From Hirschia maritima DSM 19733 (GTDB taxonomy: Bacteria; Pseudomonadota; Alphaproteobacteria; Caulobacterales; Hyphomonadaceae), in assembly GCF_000378345.1 (NCBI RefSeq), contig NZ_KB899546.1, positions 1-64,000 on the forward strand: 64,000 bases of DNA. The letters are read 5' to 3'. The position numbers and the translations under genes are program-made. The notes beneath the pieces were generated by a model. The model saw nothing but the letters and a program-made list of their open reading frames with translations. It was not told the DNA's origin and made no database searches. How positions within the stretch are numbered: position 1 is the stretch's first letter; every line of letters starts with the position of its first letter. Of the stretch, positions 38,320 to 47,996 are shown in pieces.

Positions 38320-39585
38320 ATGCACCATTTTAACTACGTAGATGGCCGCCTACATTGTGAAGGCGTTCCATTGGAAGATATCGCGCGCGAAGTCGGGACC
38401 CCAACTTACGTGTATTCGACCGCAACATTAGAACGTCACTATAAAGTGCTTTCCGAAGCTTTTGATGGATCTAAATACCTCATTGCCTATTCGGTAAAAG
38501 CCTGCGGAAATATAGGCGTGGTATCTACCTTGGCAAAACTAGGCGCTGGGGCAGACGTGGTTTCAGGTGGAGAACTGGCTAAAGCTCTTCATGCTGGAAT
38601 TCCTGCGGAGAAAATCGTATTCTCTGGGGTTGGTAAAACACGTGCAGAACTAACTGCCGCTCTTGAAGCTGGTATTCACCAATTCAATGTTGAAAGCTTC
38701 CCTGAAATGGAACGCCTCAACGAGATAGCCATGAGTCTTGGCAAAAAGGCACCTATTGCATTTCGCGTAAATCCACACGTTGATGCGGGAGGGCACGCAA
38801 ATATTTCAACGGGTGGAGCCGAGCACAAATTTGGCATTGCATGGCATGAAGCGGGTGAGATGTACGCCCAAGCTGCTGCCATGGAGGGTATCAATCCTGT
38901 TGGTGTTGATGTTCACATTGGTAGCCAAATCATGGATGTAGAACCAATGCGGATTGCCTTTGAAAAGGTAGTGACGCTCGTGCGCGAGCTTCGTGAGCAA
39001 GGCATAAATATTCAGCGCATGGATTTGGGCGGCGGACTAGGTATCCCGTATTCTCCGAAAGACAACCCAGACTCCCCTGCCAAATACGCACAAATGATCC
39101 GAGAAGTTAAACAAGGGATCGATGTTCAACTTATTCTAGAGCCTGGTCGCATGATTGCAGGAAATGCCGGCGTTATGCTGGCAAATGTTGAGTATGTAAA
39201 AGAACGTGATGGCCGAACATTTGTTATTCTAGATTCAGGGATGAACGATCTAGCCCGCCCTGCTTTGTATGACGCTACTCATGAAATCAATCTGCTGAAT
39301 GAACCAGCAGCAGATGCGAGCCTAAAGCCAGTAGATATTGTTGGACCAGTGTGTGAAACGACTGATCGTTTTGAAGAAGCGCGTCCAATGCCGCCGCTTA
39401 AGCAAGATGACAAAATCGCATTTATGTCAGCTGGGGCCTATGGTGCCGTTCTTTCATCACAATATAATGCCAGACCTTTAGCAGCAGAAGTGATTGTGAA
39501 TGGCGATTCCTACAGCGTTGTCCGTCCTCGTCCATCTTACGAGGATATTATCGCTTTAGAAAACCAGCCGAGCTGGATAGAGTAG
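38320..39585 (+). CDS. lysA: Diaminopimelate decarboxylase
   Basis: The 421-residue PLP enzyme makes lysine from meso-diaminopimelate. The PLP-binding lysine is in YSVKA, the glycine loop GGGLGIPY binds phosphate, and the catalytic cysteine is in VCETTD. It lies 71 bp after lptM and is probably in the argH operon. The product also depends on Asd, encoded at 2.8-3.9 kb. Confidence 0.96.
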   Translation: MHHFNYVDGRLHCEGVPLEDIAREVGTPTYVYSTATLERHYKVLSEAFDGSKYLIAYSVKACGNIGVVSTLAKLGAGADVVSGGELAKALHAGIPAEKIVFSGVGKTRAELTAALEAGIHQFNVESFPEMERLNEIAMSLGKKAPIAFRVNPHVDAGGHANISTGGAEHKFGIAWHEAGEMYAQAAAMEGINPVGVDVHIGSQIMDVEPMRIAFEKVVTLVRELREQGINIQRMDLGGGLGIPYSPKDNPDSPAKYAQMIREVKQGIDVQLILEPGRMIAGNAGVMLANVEYVKERDGRTFVILDSGMNDLARPALYDATHEINLLNEPAADASLKPVDIVGPVCETTDRFEEARPMPPLKQDDKIAFMSAGAYGAVLSSQYNARPLAAEVIVNGDSYSVVRPRPSYEDIIALENQPSWIE

Positions 39586-39615
39586 ATGAAAGATATATAG
39601 AGGTTTAAAGGTTCT

Positions 39616-42237
39616 TTGACAGGCGCAGAACGTATTCGTCGAATGATAGAAACCACGCATGGGCGGCTAAAATGGCTCGCTTATGTGTCTGCATTTGGTG
39701 GTTTTGCGCTTGTTTTAAGTGTTTGGTTTATCTTGTCACTCGTAGGCTTGATAGATCTACTCACTCCCAAACTTCGTGCCGCCTCAACGCTTTCAATTTT
39801 ACTATTATCTGCATTCCTTTTTGTTCGTGGGCTAAAGAAGTACAAAAAGCCCAAAAGAGAAGAAGCAATCAACAAGGTCGACTCGCTATCAGAGATGCGC
39901 CCAGCATCATCGCTTGTCGACGTTCCTGTGCGGCCTCATTCAAAAGCTGCTTCTTTATGGGCGGCCCACAAGCAACGCATTGATGAAGAAGCCAGTACAC
40001 TAAAATCCCCGTCTTTGTTTTCAAAAGCGCGCTCAATAGATCCCCTATTCCTGCGGTTTTTAACTCCGTTGGCACTAATTGCCGCCGCTATTTTTGCAAA
40101 TGATGCAGCCATTCCGCGTATTCAGTCATCTTTTCGTGCTGATTTTGGAACATTGGTGGGCGCAGATGACTTAACTGCGCAAGCTTGGGTGACACCTCCT
40201 GCTTACACTGGTCAGGCACCGTTTGATGTACCTACGAATGAAACTTTCAGTGCGCCCGCCGGATCAGAATTCACTATTCGCGTTGACACACACGGCAAAC
40301 CTAAACTGAAATTGCATTATTCAGACGAAACCAAAACGCTACCTCTCACACGCGGAGAAGATGGCACATACGAAACCAAACTAATTTTGGATCTTGATGA
40401 AGTTGTGGCTGAAATAGATTGGTGGGGTACGCGTGCAAGCTATGAAATAAAATCAAGTGTAGACCAGTTTCCATCAATCAAATTCACCAAATACCCAACC
40501 GTTGATGAAAATGATCGAACTGCATTTGAATGGGAAGCAGAAGATGATTATGGCATCACTCAGGTTGAGCTTTTCCTTCGTTTATCCAAACCCAAAAACG
40601 GAGAAGAAAATCTCTCAGATAGGATTGTTTTAGATCTGTCTGGTATTGAACCTTTGACAGCAAGTAATTCAGTTGCTCTCAATTTAACACGGCACAAATG
40701 GGCTGGACTTCCTGTCATAGCACACCTACGCGCAATTGATGCTGCCGGCCAGATTACTCAGTCCCGCGAAGCTGTGTTCAATCTACCGGAAAAACTCTTC
40801 CTTCAACCTATGGCGAAGGCCGCCATGGAAGTGAGAAATGTTGTTTTGCGCGATTGGAATGAATACGCTCCTCTTCCGGACAACTTTGACCAAATAATGG
40901 ATGAAAGCGGCATTGTTGATGTAACACCATCAAGACTCGAACAAGCACCTGCAGATATAAAACGTGCAGCAATAATGCTCGAAGCTCTCACCCACGAACC
41001 TGATAGTTATTTCAATGACCCCATTATCTATCTCGGACTTCGACAAGCAAAACATGTTCTTTCAACAGCTGATTCCAAGCCCAATGCAGATAAATCAGAA
41101 GGCATTTTATGGTCTGTTGCCATGCGGGCTGAATATGGCTCATTAGCTGATGCAGCTCGCGCCTTAGAAGCAGCCCAAAAAGCTTTAGAGGCCGCCCTGC
41201 GTGATGGAGCTTCTGAGGAAGAAATAAGGCGTTTAATGAATGCTTATCGTCAAGCTGTGCAGAATTATGTAGATATGCGAATGGCCGAAGCGATACGGCG
41301 CGGTGTATCTCCTGAAACGCTTGATGGAGAAAGCGGCGGCGAACCCCAATTAGGCGGTTCAGACCTCGAAAAAATGCTAGATAAGTTGGCAAGCCTCGCC
41401 GAGACTGGCGCAAGAGATCAGGCACGTCAGTTATTGTCAGACATGAGTGACCTGCTAGATCGCATGAAAAACCTTCAGCTCAGCCAAGGTGGTGAAGGAA
41501 GCGACCCATTAGGCAACCCTCAAAGCGATGCAATGTCCAAAGCGCTTGAGGAACTTGCAGAAGAGTTAAGAGATCAACGAGACCTTACTGATGATACCCG
41601 TCAAGAAATGCGGGATCAACAAAATAGTCAAAATGGACAACCTCAAGGTAGTCAATCATCACAACAAGGCAACCAAAGTTCAGACCTTGCTGATCGCCAA
41701 CAAGAATTGGCCGAACGCGAGTTGAAACGTCCTGGCGGAGGATCTCAAAACGGTGTCGAAGAAACCCCATCCATGCCTCCCGGAGCCGGAAGTATGGATC
41801 AAAACGGCGAGTACGAGATGGATGCCGAAGGTTTTGCGAAAACACCCCAAGGAGACGCTCTTGAAGAGGCAAAGAGAGCACAGGAACGCGCCGCTGAAGC
41901 CCTCACAAAAGGAGATTTGGAAGGTGCTGCACGTCATCAGCGCGATGCTGAACAGGCACTTGCCCGCGCTGCGACAGAACTCGCTGCAAGAGCAGATAAA
42001 ATGCGCGAAGCGGAAGGCACAAATCAAGCAAGCCAGCAGCAGGCGGATAACGCAGACCCCTTAGGCCGCCCATCGGGTTCTGGAGTCGTAGGAGATGGAA
42101 ATGAAGTGAAAGTCCCTGAGCTATTAGATCGTCAGCGAGCCCATGAAATATTGGAAGAGTTGCGCAGACGTTCAGCAGAATCAGGGCTCACCAAAGAAGA
42201 GATGGAATATCTCCTAAGGCTACTTAAGCGCTTCTAG
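39616..42237 (+). CDS. DUF4175 / TIGR02302-family membrane protein
   Basis: The 873-residue protein is of the large alphaproteobacterial DUF4175 family, function unknown. It has two N-terminal helices (about 20-40, 55-72), a third around 150-170, a beta-rich periplasmic-like part, then a long helical, Gln/Glu-rich region (about 500-760) and a C-terminal LRRRSAESGLTKEEMEYLLRLLKRF that is well conserved in the family. Placement after lysA is usual. It has to start at TTG 39616 or a later codon, since TAG is six codons upstream; AAAGGT before the TTG supports it. The first ATG is nine codons inside and has no ribosome site. Confidence 0.85.
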   Translation: MTGAERIRRMIETTHGRLKWLAYVSAFGGFALVLSVWFILSLVGLIDLLTPKLRAASTLSILLLSAFLFVRGLKKYKKPKREEAINKVDSLSEMRPASSLVDVPVRPHSKAASLWAAHKQRIDEEASTLKSPSLFSKARSIDPLFLRFLTPLALIAAAIFANDAAIPRIQSSFRADFGTLVGADDLTAQAWVTPPAYTGQAPFDVPTNETFSAPAGSEFTIRVDTHGKPKLKLHYSDETKTLPLTRGEDGTYETKLILDLDEVVAEIDWWGTRASYEIKSSVDQFPSIKFTKYPTVDENDRTAFEWEAEDDYGITQVELFLRLSKPKNGEENLSDRIVLDLSGIEPLTASNSVALNLTRHKWAGLPVIAHLRAIDAAGQITQSREAVFNLPEKLFLQPMAKAAMEVRNVVLRDWNEYAPLPDNFDQIMDESGIVDVTPSRLEQAPADIKRAAIMLEALTHEPDSYFNDPIIYLGLRQAKHVLSTADSKPNADKSEGILWSVAMRAEYGSLADAARALEAAQKALEAALRDGASEEEIRRLMNAYRQAVQNYVDMRMAEAIRRGVSPETLDGESGGEPQLGGSDLEKMLDKLASLAETGARDQARQLLSDMSDLLDRMKNLQLSQGGEGSDPLGNPQSDAMSKALEELAEELRDQRDLTDDTRQEMRDQQNSQNGQPQGSQSSQQGNQSSDLADRQQELAERELKRPGGGSQNGVEETPSMPPGAGSMDQNGEYEMDAEGFAKTPQGDALEEAKRAQERAAEALTKGDLEGAARHQRDAEQALARAATELAARADKMREAEGTNQASQQQADNADPLGRPSGSGVVGDGNEVKVPELLDRQRAHEILEELRRRSAESGLTKEEMEYLLRLLKRF

Positions 42238-42267
42238 GTGAACCATTCGCTTTTTCATTGATCGCCA

Positions 42268-42885
42268 TCAGATGTTTTCCGCAATGTGCTTTCTTGAGGT
42301 GAAGGCATGGAATAAAAGCCAACAATAAATCCCGATAAATTTGGCTGAATCTTCTATATAGATCACGTAATTTTCTATAGAATGCAAAACAACATCAGTT
42401 CCCATCGAAATGCCAAAACCGACAAGAGAAATCGCCAATAAACCGAAATAATTTTCTCTCATCTGTTTGAAATATATCAACAAAAAAACTCCCAGAGCGA
42501 GCATATCCAACCCAAGGATCAAGTTTTGAGGAATTCCAATTGATGGAAAGAAATTTTCATGCAGACGGAATGCATCATCAAGTGTCAGCCACCCCGTCAA
42601 AAGCCCACCAAACAAAGCATAAATTGCCAGGTTTTGATTTTCTTTTTTTTGAAACAAGACAAACGCTGTAAACATTAAGATTGCGGCTGTCCCAGCCCAC
42701 AGCATTATTCCTAAGTCAGACACCATCCCATAATATGTACTGCAACATGATCCGACTTCTTCGATCGCCGTCATCGTGTCCATAAACATCAATTTGGGCT
42801 CAAAAAACGGCTGAAATATTACTGCAGACAGAAAAAAAATTGGTGCCGCTGTTAGAATGACTGGAAAGAAAAACTCTCTTTTCAT
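42268..42885 (-). CDS. Six-helix membrane protein of unknown function
   Basis: The 205-residue protein has about six transmembrane helices. Two features stand out: a Cys-Cys-Ser-Thr-Tyr-Tyr stretch after the first helix (EEVGSCCSTYYGM) and, after the third, an acidic/His motif LTLDDAFRLHENFFP that could bind metal or be catalytic. I do not recognise a named family. AGGGA lies before the ATG. It converges on the DUF4175 gene with 30 bp between them and is followed by a hybrid kinase gene 123 bp upstream on the same strand, so it may be under that gene's promoter. Confidence 0.65.
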   Translation of the reverse strand: MKREFFFPVILTAAPIFFLSAVIFQPFFEPKLMFMDTMTAIEEVGSCCSTYYGMVSDLGIMLWAGTAAILMFTAFVLFQKKENQNLAIYALFGGLLTGWLTLDDAFRLHENFFPSIGIPQNLILGLDMLALGVFLLIYFKQMRENYFGLLAISLVGFGISMGTDVVLHSIENYVIYIEDSAKFIGIYCWLLFHAFTSRKHIAENI

Positions 42886-43008
42886 AAAATCCCTACTTAA
42901 TAAACTCGGCTCAAATGTGCTGACTCAAGATAAAACAGTTAAATAATAATATGATATGAAAAAGAAGAATGCACAATAACGTCCGAATACGGATTGTTTT
43001 ATGTTTTC

Positions 43009-45657
43009 CTAGGCTGCGTCACTGTCCAGTTTAAGAATTTGGACAAGCGCATTTGCGTCCACTGGTTTCGTGAGAATTCCATCAAAACCTACTGAATTAT
43101 ATTCTTCAATGTGATCTGGAAGAGCATTCGCGGTGAAAGCTATATAACGAACACCTGTCCGGCCCGTATTTTTGTCGATCTCCCGCATGGCCTTCATTGT
43201 TTGAATTCCATCAATTTCCGGCATTTGGATATCTAACATCACCACATCAAAAGAAGTTTTTTCATACACTGAAAGTGCTTCATGACCGCCTTTAACGATC
43301 CGGGGTTCGATTCCCAACGCTTTGAGAAGCACACCAATCACTCGACGGTTCATGGGATGATCTTCCACAATTAACATTCTTGGCAAGGTTACATCCTGAT
43401 CCAATTTCGGGAGAGGTTCGGCATTGGCTTCGAATACTTTTTCTGAGCTCGTGCTTACAGGCAATTCAAATGAAAAAACTGTTCCCTTGTCTAGAGTAGA
43501 TTTCACCGAAATTTTTCCGCCCATGCTCTCCATTAATTGTCGACAGATTGATAATCCAAGCCCCACCCCGCCATATTTCCGCGTTTTAGATGTGTCGGCT
43601 TGAGCAAATGGATCGAAGACGTTCTTCATCGCTTGCTCATCCATGCCAATTCCTGTGTCTTCCACGGAAACCCAGAAATTAGCAGTGTGCTCTTCTTCAT
43701 TTATTGCTGATATACCACCTCGAATTGCCACCTGCCCGCGGGAAGTGAATTTCATCGCATTTGACATCAAATTGAATAGAACCTGACGCAGCCGTTTTTC
43801 ATCTCCAACCACTACTAGATCAGGTGAAATATCAGTCTCCAAATGGACATCAAGAACTGCATCGTTGGTATTCTCTTTGAATATAGAATGTGTACTTTCT
43901 AACAAAGCTCTGGGTGAAAAAGGGCCTTCTTCAATATTGATTTCTTCTTTATCAATACGTGCGAAGTCCAAAATATCGTCAAGAATATTCAGCATATAGC
44001 CACCAGACTGGCGGATAAGTGTCACGAGTTCATGTTGTTTTTGAGAAAGAGATGTTTGCTGAAGGGCTGCTGAAAGCCCCAACACACCACTCATCGGAGT
44101 TCTAATCTCGTGGCTCATATTGGCGAGAAAGCGAGATTTAACTTCACTCAGTCTCTCAGCTTCATTGCGGGACGCAACTGCTTGCCGTCGCGCATTGAAT
44201 AATACAATTCCAAAAAGGACTGTCAGAGTTAAAAGCAAACCAACAAGACCCAATAACCCATAAAGGCGTGTGATAGATTCTTTTTGAGATTTATTGATTT
44301 TTTCTAGCAAATCTGCTTCCAAATTCGCCTGTTCAACTTGCTTTGCGATTAAACGTGTTTCTCTATCGACATCACGTGCAATTTGATCCTGTTTTTCCGC
44401 ATACATGGTGCGGACAGCCTCTCGCATTTTCTCAAAAGCGGCATCGTGATTACCCTCTGCTCTGAATAATTTGGCCTCGATAGTGATTACTTCAGTCTTA
44501 TTGTTGAAATTATCATTTGCGATCGATAACGCCTTCATTTGAGGAAGGTATTTTTGAACCACATCAATACGTTCCAGATCAAACGCTGTCGCAATCAGGA
44601 TATTTGCCCAACCAAAAACCGTAACTTCGCTGTGAAGCGGCACGTATTCCTCTGCTTGAAGCGAACACTCCAATGACCTTTGAAGTTGATTTTCCGCTAG
44701 GACTAAATTTTCTTCGTTCTTGTGCTTCCGACCAGAGAAAAGATAAAAGTACGAGCACAAGTGATAGCTAGAAAACTCTTGCAAAGGATAAATTGGTGCA
44801 TCGAGATTTTGTTGCATCAGGTCAACAGCTTTGAAACCGTATTCATTTGCTCCATGGCTCAACAGCAAACTCGACACCATGCTAAGAACCGAATTTCGTT
44901 CGATAAAGATATCCTGTTCACCAGCCAGATTATACTGATCTATTATATAACCAAGAATAGTTTCCGGCTCTTCTGAAAAATGAAAAACCAAAGATTTCGC
45001 TTTTAAAAGGTCCACATCAATGACGGGATCTACATTTTGTCCTTCTCGTAAACCAGCAGCATTTGTCAGCGTTTCCGCAGAACTATCGGCTGCTAAATTA
45101 TAGTCAAAGATCGTCGATTTAGCGATCTCAATTCGAATTCTATCAGAAAGATCAATATCTTCATGAGACGCTAATTCATCTAGTTTAGCGACACCTTCAT
45201 CCATCTGATTATTGCCTATAGTTTCTTTAACAATTTCCATTGCTTGAAGAAAAGCGGAGTAATCAGATTGGGTATCTTTTTGATCTAGAAGTAGTATTTC
45301 TGTTCTTGCGCGTTCATACTCTTTGATATCAGTTGGAGCATAGGCCGCAGAGTTGAAAAGAACGGATTTCCAATATCTCAATTGCGTCCCGTGGTTTAAT
45401 TTTTCCAAGTTATTTTCAAACTCGGAACGCTGCTGATCGAATGGTACTGAATTATCAGCGACAACTTGCTGCATAAAGACTAAGGTTTGGTCACGCCAAT
45501 CAGTTTCAGAGTTTTCTGATACTTGAGCAAACGATTCTGTCGCAAAAACGGCTAAAAATACAAAAAGCGTGGCACAGGAAATAAGCTTCCCAGGCCAATC
45601 AATAAAACGCCCCTCGATAAGAAAACGCCATTTTGTCCTGTCGGCGACTTCATCCAT
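43009..45657 (-). CDS. Hybrid histidine kinase with a helical periplasmic sensor
   Basis: The 882-residue protein has an N-terminal signal or helix (about 24-44, ending SFAQ), a long all-helical, TPR-like periplasmic region (50-460), a membrane helix (465-487), HisKA with His516 in NMSHEIRTPM, HATPase with DTGIGMD and GGVGLGLSICRQL, and a C-terminal receiver with Asp809 in VVMLDIQMPEIDG. It lacks an HPt domain, so a separate phosphotransfer partner is expected. The ligand is unknown. The ATG at 45657 is likely; a GTG eleven codons upstream is possible. No response-regulator gene is adjacent. Confidence 0.88.
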   Translation of the reverse strand: MDEVADRTKWRFLIEGRFIDWPGKLISCATLFVFLAVFATESFAQVSENSETDWRDQTLVFMQQVVADNSVPFDQQRSEFENNLEKLNHGTQLRYWKSVLFNSAAYAPTDIKEYERARTEILLLDQKDTQSDYSAFLQAMEIVKETIGNNQMDEGVAKLDELASHEDIDLSDRIRIEIAKSTIFDYNLAADSSAETLTNAAGLREGQNVDPVIDVDLLKAKSLVFHFSEEPETILGYIIDQYNLAGEQDIFIERNSVLSMVSSLLLSHGANEYGFKAVDLMQQNLDAPIYPLQEFSSYHLCSYFYLFSGRKHKNEENLVLAENQLQRSLECSLQAEEYVPLHSEVTVFGWANILIATAFDLERIDVVQKYLPQMKALSIANDNFNNKTEVITIEAKLFRAEGNHDAAFEKMREAVRTMYAEKQDQIARDVDRETRLIAKQVEQANLEADLLEKINKSQKESITRLYGLLGLVGLLLTLTVLFGIVLFNARRQAVASRNEAERLSEVKSRFLANMSHEIRTPMSGVLGLSAALQQTSLSQKQHELVTLIRQSGGYMLNILDDILDFARIDKEEINIEEGPFSPRALLESTHSIFKENTNDAVLDVHLETDISPDLVVVGDEKRLRQVLFNLMSNAMKFTSRGQVAIRGGISAINEEEHTANFWVSVEDTGIGMDEQAMKNVFDPFAQADTSKTRKYGGVGLGLSICRQLMESMGGKISVKSTLDKGTVFSFELPVSTSSEKVFEANAEPLPKLDQDVTLPRMLIVEDHPMNRRVIGVLLKALGIEPRIVKGGHEALSVYEKTSFDVVMLDIQMPEIDGIQTMKAMREIDKNTGRTGVRYIAFTANALPDHIEEYNSVGFDGILTKPVDANALVQILKLDSDAA

Positions 45658-45787
45658 ACATCTAAACCCATAATAGCAAACTGCCCCCACACAGTTTAGT
45701 GCTTAGTCTAAACTGTAGCGTCAACATTAATCTATTGAAAGAAAAATATATTGAGTTGTGATGCATTCAAACAAATAGAAAAATATT

Positions 45788-46327
45788 CTATTGCTCTGGA
45801 ACAGCCCCCAAATAAGGCAAACCTCTCCAGTGACCGGCATCGTCCATTCCATACCCGACTAGATACCTGGGCGGTGCATCAAATGCCCAAGCATCCAAAC
45901 CGTTTGGTACCGCTTCAGGTTTACGTGCAAAGACACATGTTCGCACTTCTCTCGCCCCTTTTGCCATAAGATGTGCCCGTGCAAATTCCAATGTGCGCCC
46001 AGAGTCAAAAACGTCATCCAATACAAGAGCACCTCGGCCAGATATAGACCTTTGGATATCCGCTCGAACGACAACGCGACCAGAACTTTCTCTTGCGTCA
46101 CGATAACTTTCTAACCACAACGCATCAAACCCCACGTCAATGCCGCGATCGGCCAAAGCACGTAATAAATCAGAGGCAAAAGGCGTTGCACCTAACAAAA
46201 TAACAATAGCCGTCCACGATTGCCCTTGCAACATAGGCACGAGAGCGTCGGCAGCTTTGCCCACACGCTCATCAATTTCTTCTTTTGTTAGAATGACATC
46301 AAATTTGGGTATGTCAGTGGTGCTCAT
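45788..46327 (-). CDS. hpt: Hypoxanthine phosphoribosyltransferase-like protein
   Basis: The 179-residue purine-salvage enzyme has the ribose-phosphate (PRPP) loop ALVLDDVFDSGRTL, preceded by the flexible-loop region LWLESYRDARESSGRV and followed by PRYLVGYGMDD, where the base is held. It makes IMP or GMP from hypoxanthine or guanine. The start lies inside the zinc-ribbon gene: three consecutive in-frame ATG codons occur (46333, 46330, 46327), and MSTTDIP at 46327 is the best family fit. The genes overlap by at least 14 bases, so translation is coupled. The exact base specificity is inferred. Confidence 0.85.
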   Translation of the reverse strand: MSTTDIPKFDVILTKEEIDERVGKAADALVPMLQGQSWTAIVILLGATPFASDLLRALADRGIDVGFDALWLESYRDARESSGRVVVRADIQRSISGRGALVLDDVFDSGRTLEFARAHLMAKGAREVRTCVFARKPEAVPNGLDAWAFDAPPRYLVGYGMDDAGHWRGLPYLGAVPEQ

Positions 46328-47195
46328 CATCATTCCCATAGTCAGCAGCCTTGCTGTCATGGGTATCATCTTTTTCGTATTCATGGCTATCAGAATTATA
46401 TTCCGAATCACCGTGATCATCATAATTTTTGTCATATCCGGCATCATGAGATGTGGATTGTCCCTCAGTATATCCCTCTTTGGATTTTTTCGGGCTTTCA
46501 AAATTAGCTTGAAGGTCAAAACTATCCATTGGGGGGGACACTACATGTGCGGTAAACGTACTGCTCTCGCCTGGGGAAATGACCGAATCGAGCAAATTTA
46601 CGCGCTCCAAGTGTACAATCTCACCGTGCTCATTGCGTAATCCTATTCGCACTATTGGAGACGGACGGTGTTTTTCAGAAACATTGATAGCCGAACCTGA
46701 AATAGTCAAAACAGGAGTTGTTCCATCAAATGAGCGATGCGCTGTTAGCTCACCAAATTCAAGCCCAAACCGATTTACTTCCATTCCCATCATTGCATAC
46801 ACTGATGCAGTTTTTGGCCAGAATTCAACAACTTCTTGCCGATAATTTACTGCACCATTTGCAATGCCAGCAAAGGTCAAACCTGAAACCACCCATGCTG
46901 CACTCGCTGCCAATACACGATTGCGACTACGACGTTTAGCCTGTTTTTCTCTAAGTTCAGCGTGAGGACCAGACCTTGTCGAAGCATTTTGAACTGCTTT
47001 TTGACGTAGCCTCTCGACCTGCGCCCGCGTTAAACCAGAATCTTCTTCTGATTGCGCATTTTTTTCTAGAGTTTCTGGAGGTTTTGCATACCATGAATGA
47101 TCACAAGCTGCACAACGTACATTGCGTCCAGAGGCTCCCAATGCGGCCTCGGAGGTAAAATATCGTGTCTGACAAGACGGACAAATCAAAATCAT
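46314..47195 (-). CDS. MJ0042-type zinc-ribbon, DUF3426-like membrane protein with an acidic/His-rich tail
   Basis: The 293-residue protein begins with a zinc ribbon (CPSC and CAAC, residues 5-8 and 31-34 or so), a charged linker, one membrane helix (about 93-112) and a DUF3426-type domain ending about residue 235. The last 55 residues are very rich in His, Asp, Glu, Tyr and Ser. The same zinc-ribbon gene lies divergent to ftsEX in other alphaproteobacteria. Its role is unknown; a link to envelope or division is only inferred from place. The tail overlaps the hpt start. Confidence 0.82.
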   Translation of the reverse strand: MILICPSCQTRYFTSEAALGASGRNVRCAACDHSWYAKPPETLEKNAQSEEDSGLTRAQVERLRQKAVQNASTRSGPHAELREKQAKRRSRNRVLAASAAWVVSGLTFAGIANGAVNYRQEVVEFWPKTASVYAMMGMEVNRFGLEFGELTAHRSFDGTTPVLTISGSAINVSEKHRPSPIVRIGLRNEHGEIVHLERVNLLDSVISPGESSTFTAHVVSPPMDSFDLQANFESPKKSKEGYTEGQSTSHDAGYDKNYDDHGDSEYNSDSHEYEKDDTHDSKAADYGNDDEHH

Positions 47196-47279
47196 AATGC
47201 TATCGAAAACACACTTTCAGTTAACAATGTCCAACCAATTGCTGATATTGTCACATAAAATTGGAAACTTTTAGTAACC

Positions 47280-47996
47280 ATGAATAATATGTCTTTAGAA
47301 GAGCCTGCAGTGCAATTTGATCAAGTTAGCCTATCATATGGGTTGGATCAGGACGTTTTGACTCAGGTTTCGCTGGAATTACACGCCCGCTCTTTCACTC
47401 TCCTCACCGGCCCTTCCGGTGCTGGAAAGACAACTTTATTGAAATTGGCGTATCTCGCATTGCTTCCCTCTTCTGGACAAATTTCGCTTTTCGGAATCAA
47501 TACAAACCGTCTCAATCGTGTCGGATTAGCAAAATTACGTCGCCGCGTAGGTGTGGTTTTTCAAGAGTTTCGTTTGTTGGATCATCTCACGGCATACGAA
47601 AATGCAGCTTTGCCTTTACGTGTGATGGGGGAACCCGAGCGACAATACAAAGACGATGTCATTGAATTGCTGCGCTGGGTAGGATTGGGAGATCGACTTC
47701 ATGCGCGTCCAGAAACCCTATCCGGTGGAGAAAAACAACGTGTCGCAATTGCACGTGCCATTGTCGGAAAACCAGACCTTCTCATTGCCGATGAGCCAAC
47801 TGGAAATGTAGACCCTGAAATGGGTGATAGACTTTTACGTCTTTTCCAAGAGTTGAACAAACGCTTAGGTACGACGGTTCTCATTGCCACGCATGACCAA
47901 CATATGGTTGAAAATGCAGGTGCCGAAGTTTTACGTCTCGCAGATGGCCACGTCATGCATCAAGTTAGCAATAGTCCGAGTTTCACAATTTCATGA
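47280..47996 (+). CDS. ftsE: Cell-division ABC ATPase FtsE
   Basis: The 238-residue ATPase has the Walker A motif GPSGAGKTT, Q-loop FQEF, signature LSGGEKQR and Walker B LLIADEPTGNVDP. FtsEX regulates peptidoglycan hydrolases at the division site. The N-terminus is slightly longer than usual. The ftsX start overlaps its stop by ATGA. Divergent from the zinc-ribbon gene across 84 bp. Confidence 0.93.
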   Translation: MNNMSLEEPAVQFDQVSLSYGLDQDVLTQVSLELHARSFTLLTGPSGAGKTTLLKLAYLALLPSSGQISLFGINTNRLNRVGLAKLRRRVGVVFQEFRLLDHLTAYENAALPLRVMGEPERQYKDDVIELLRWVGLGDRLHARPETLSGGEKQRVAIARAIVGKPDLLIADEPTGNVDPEMGDRLLRLFQELNKRLGTTVLIATHDQHMVENAGAEVLRLADGHVMHQVSNSPSFTIS

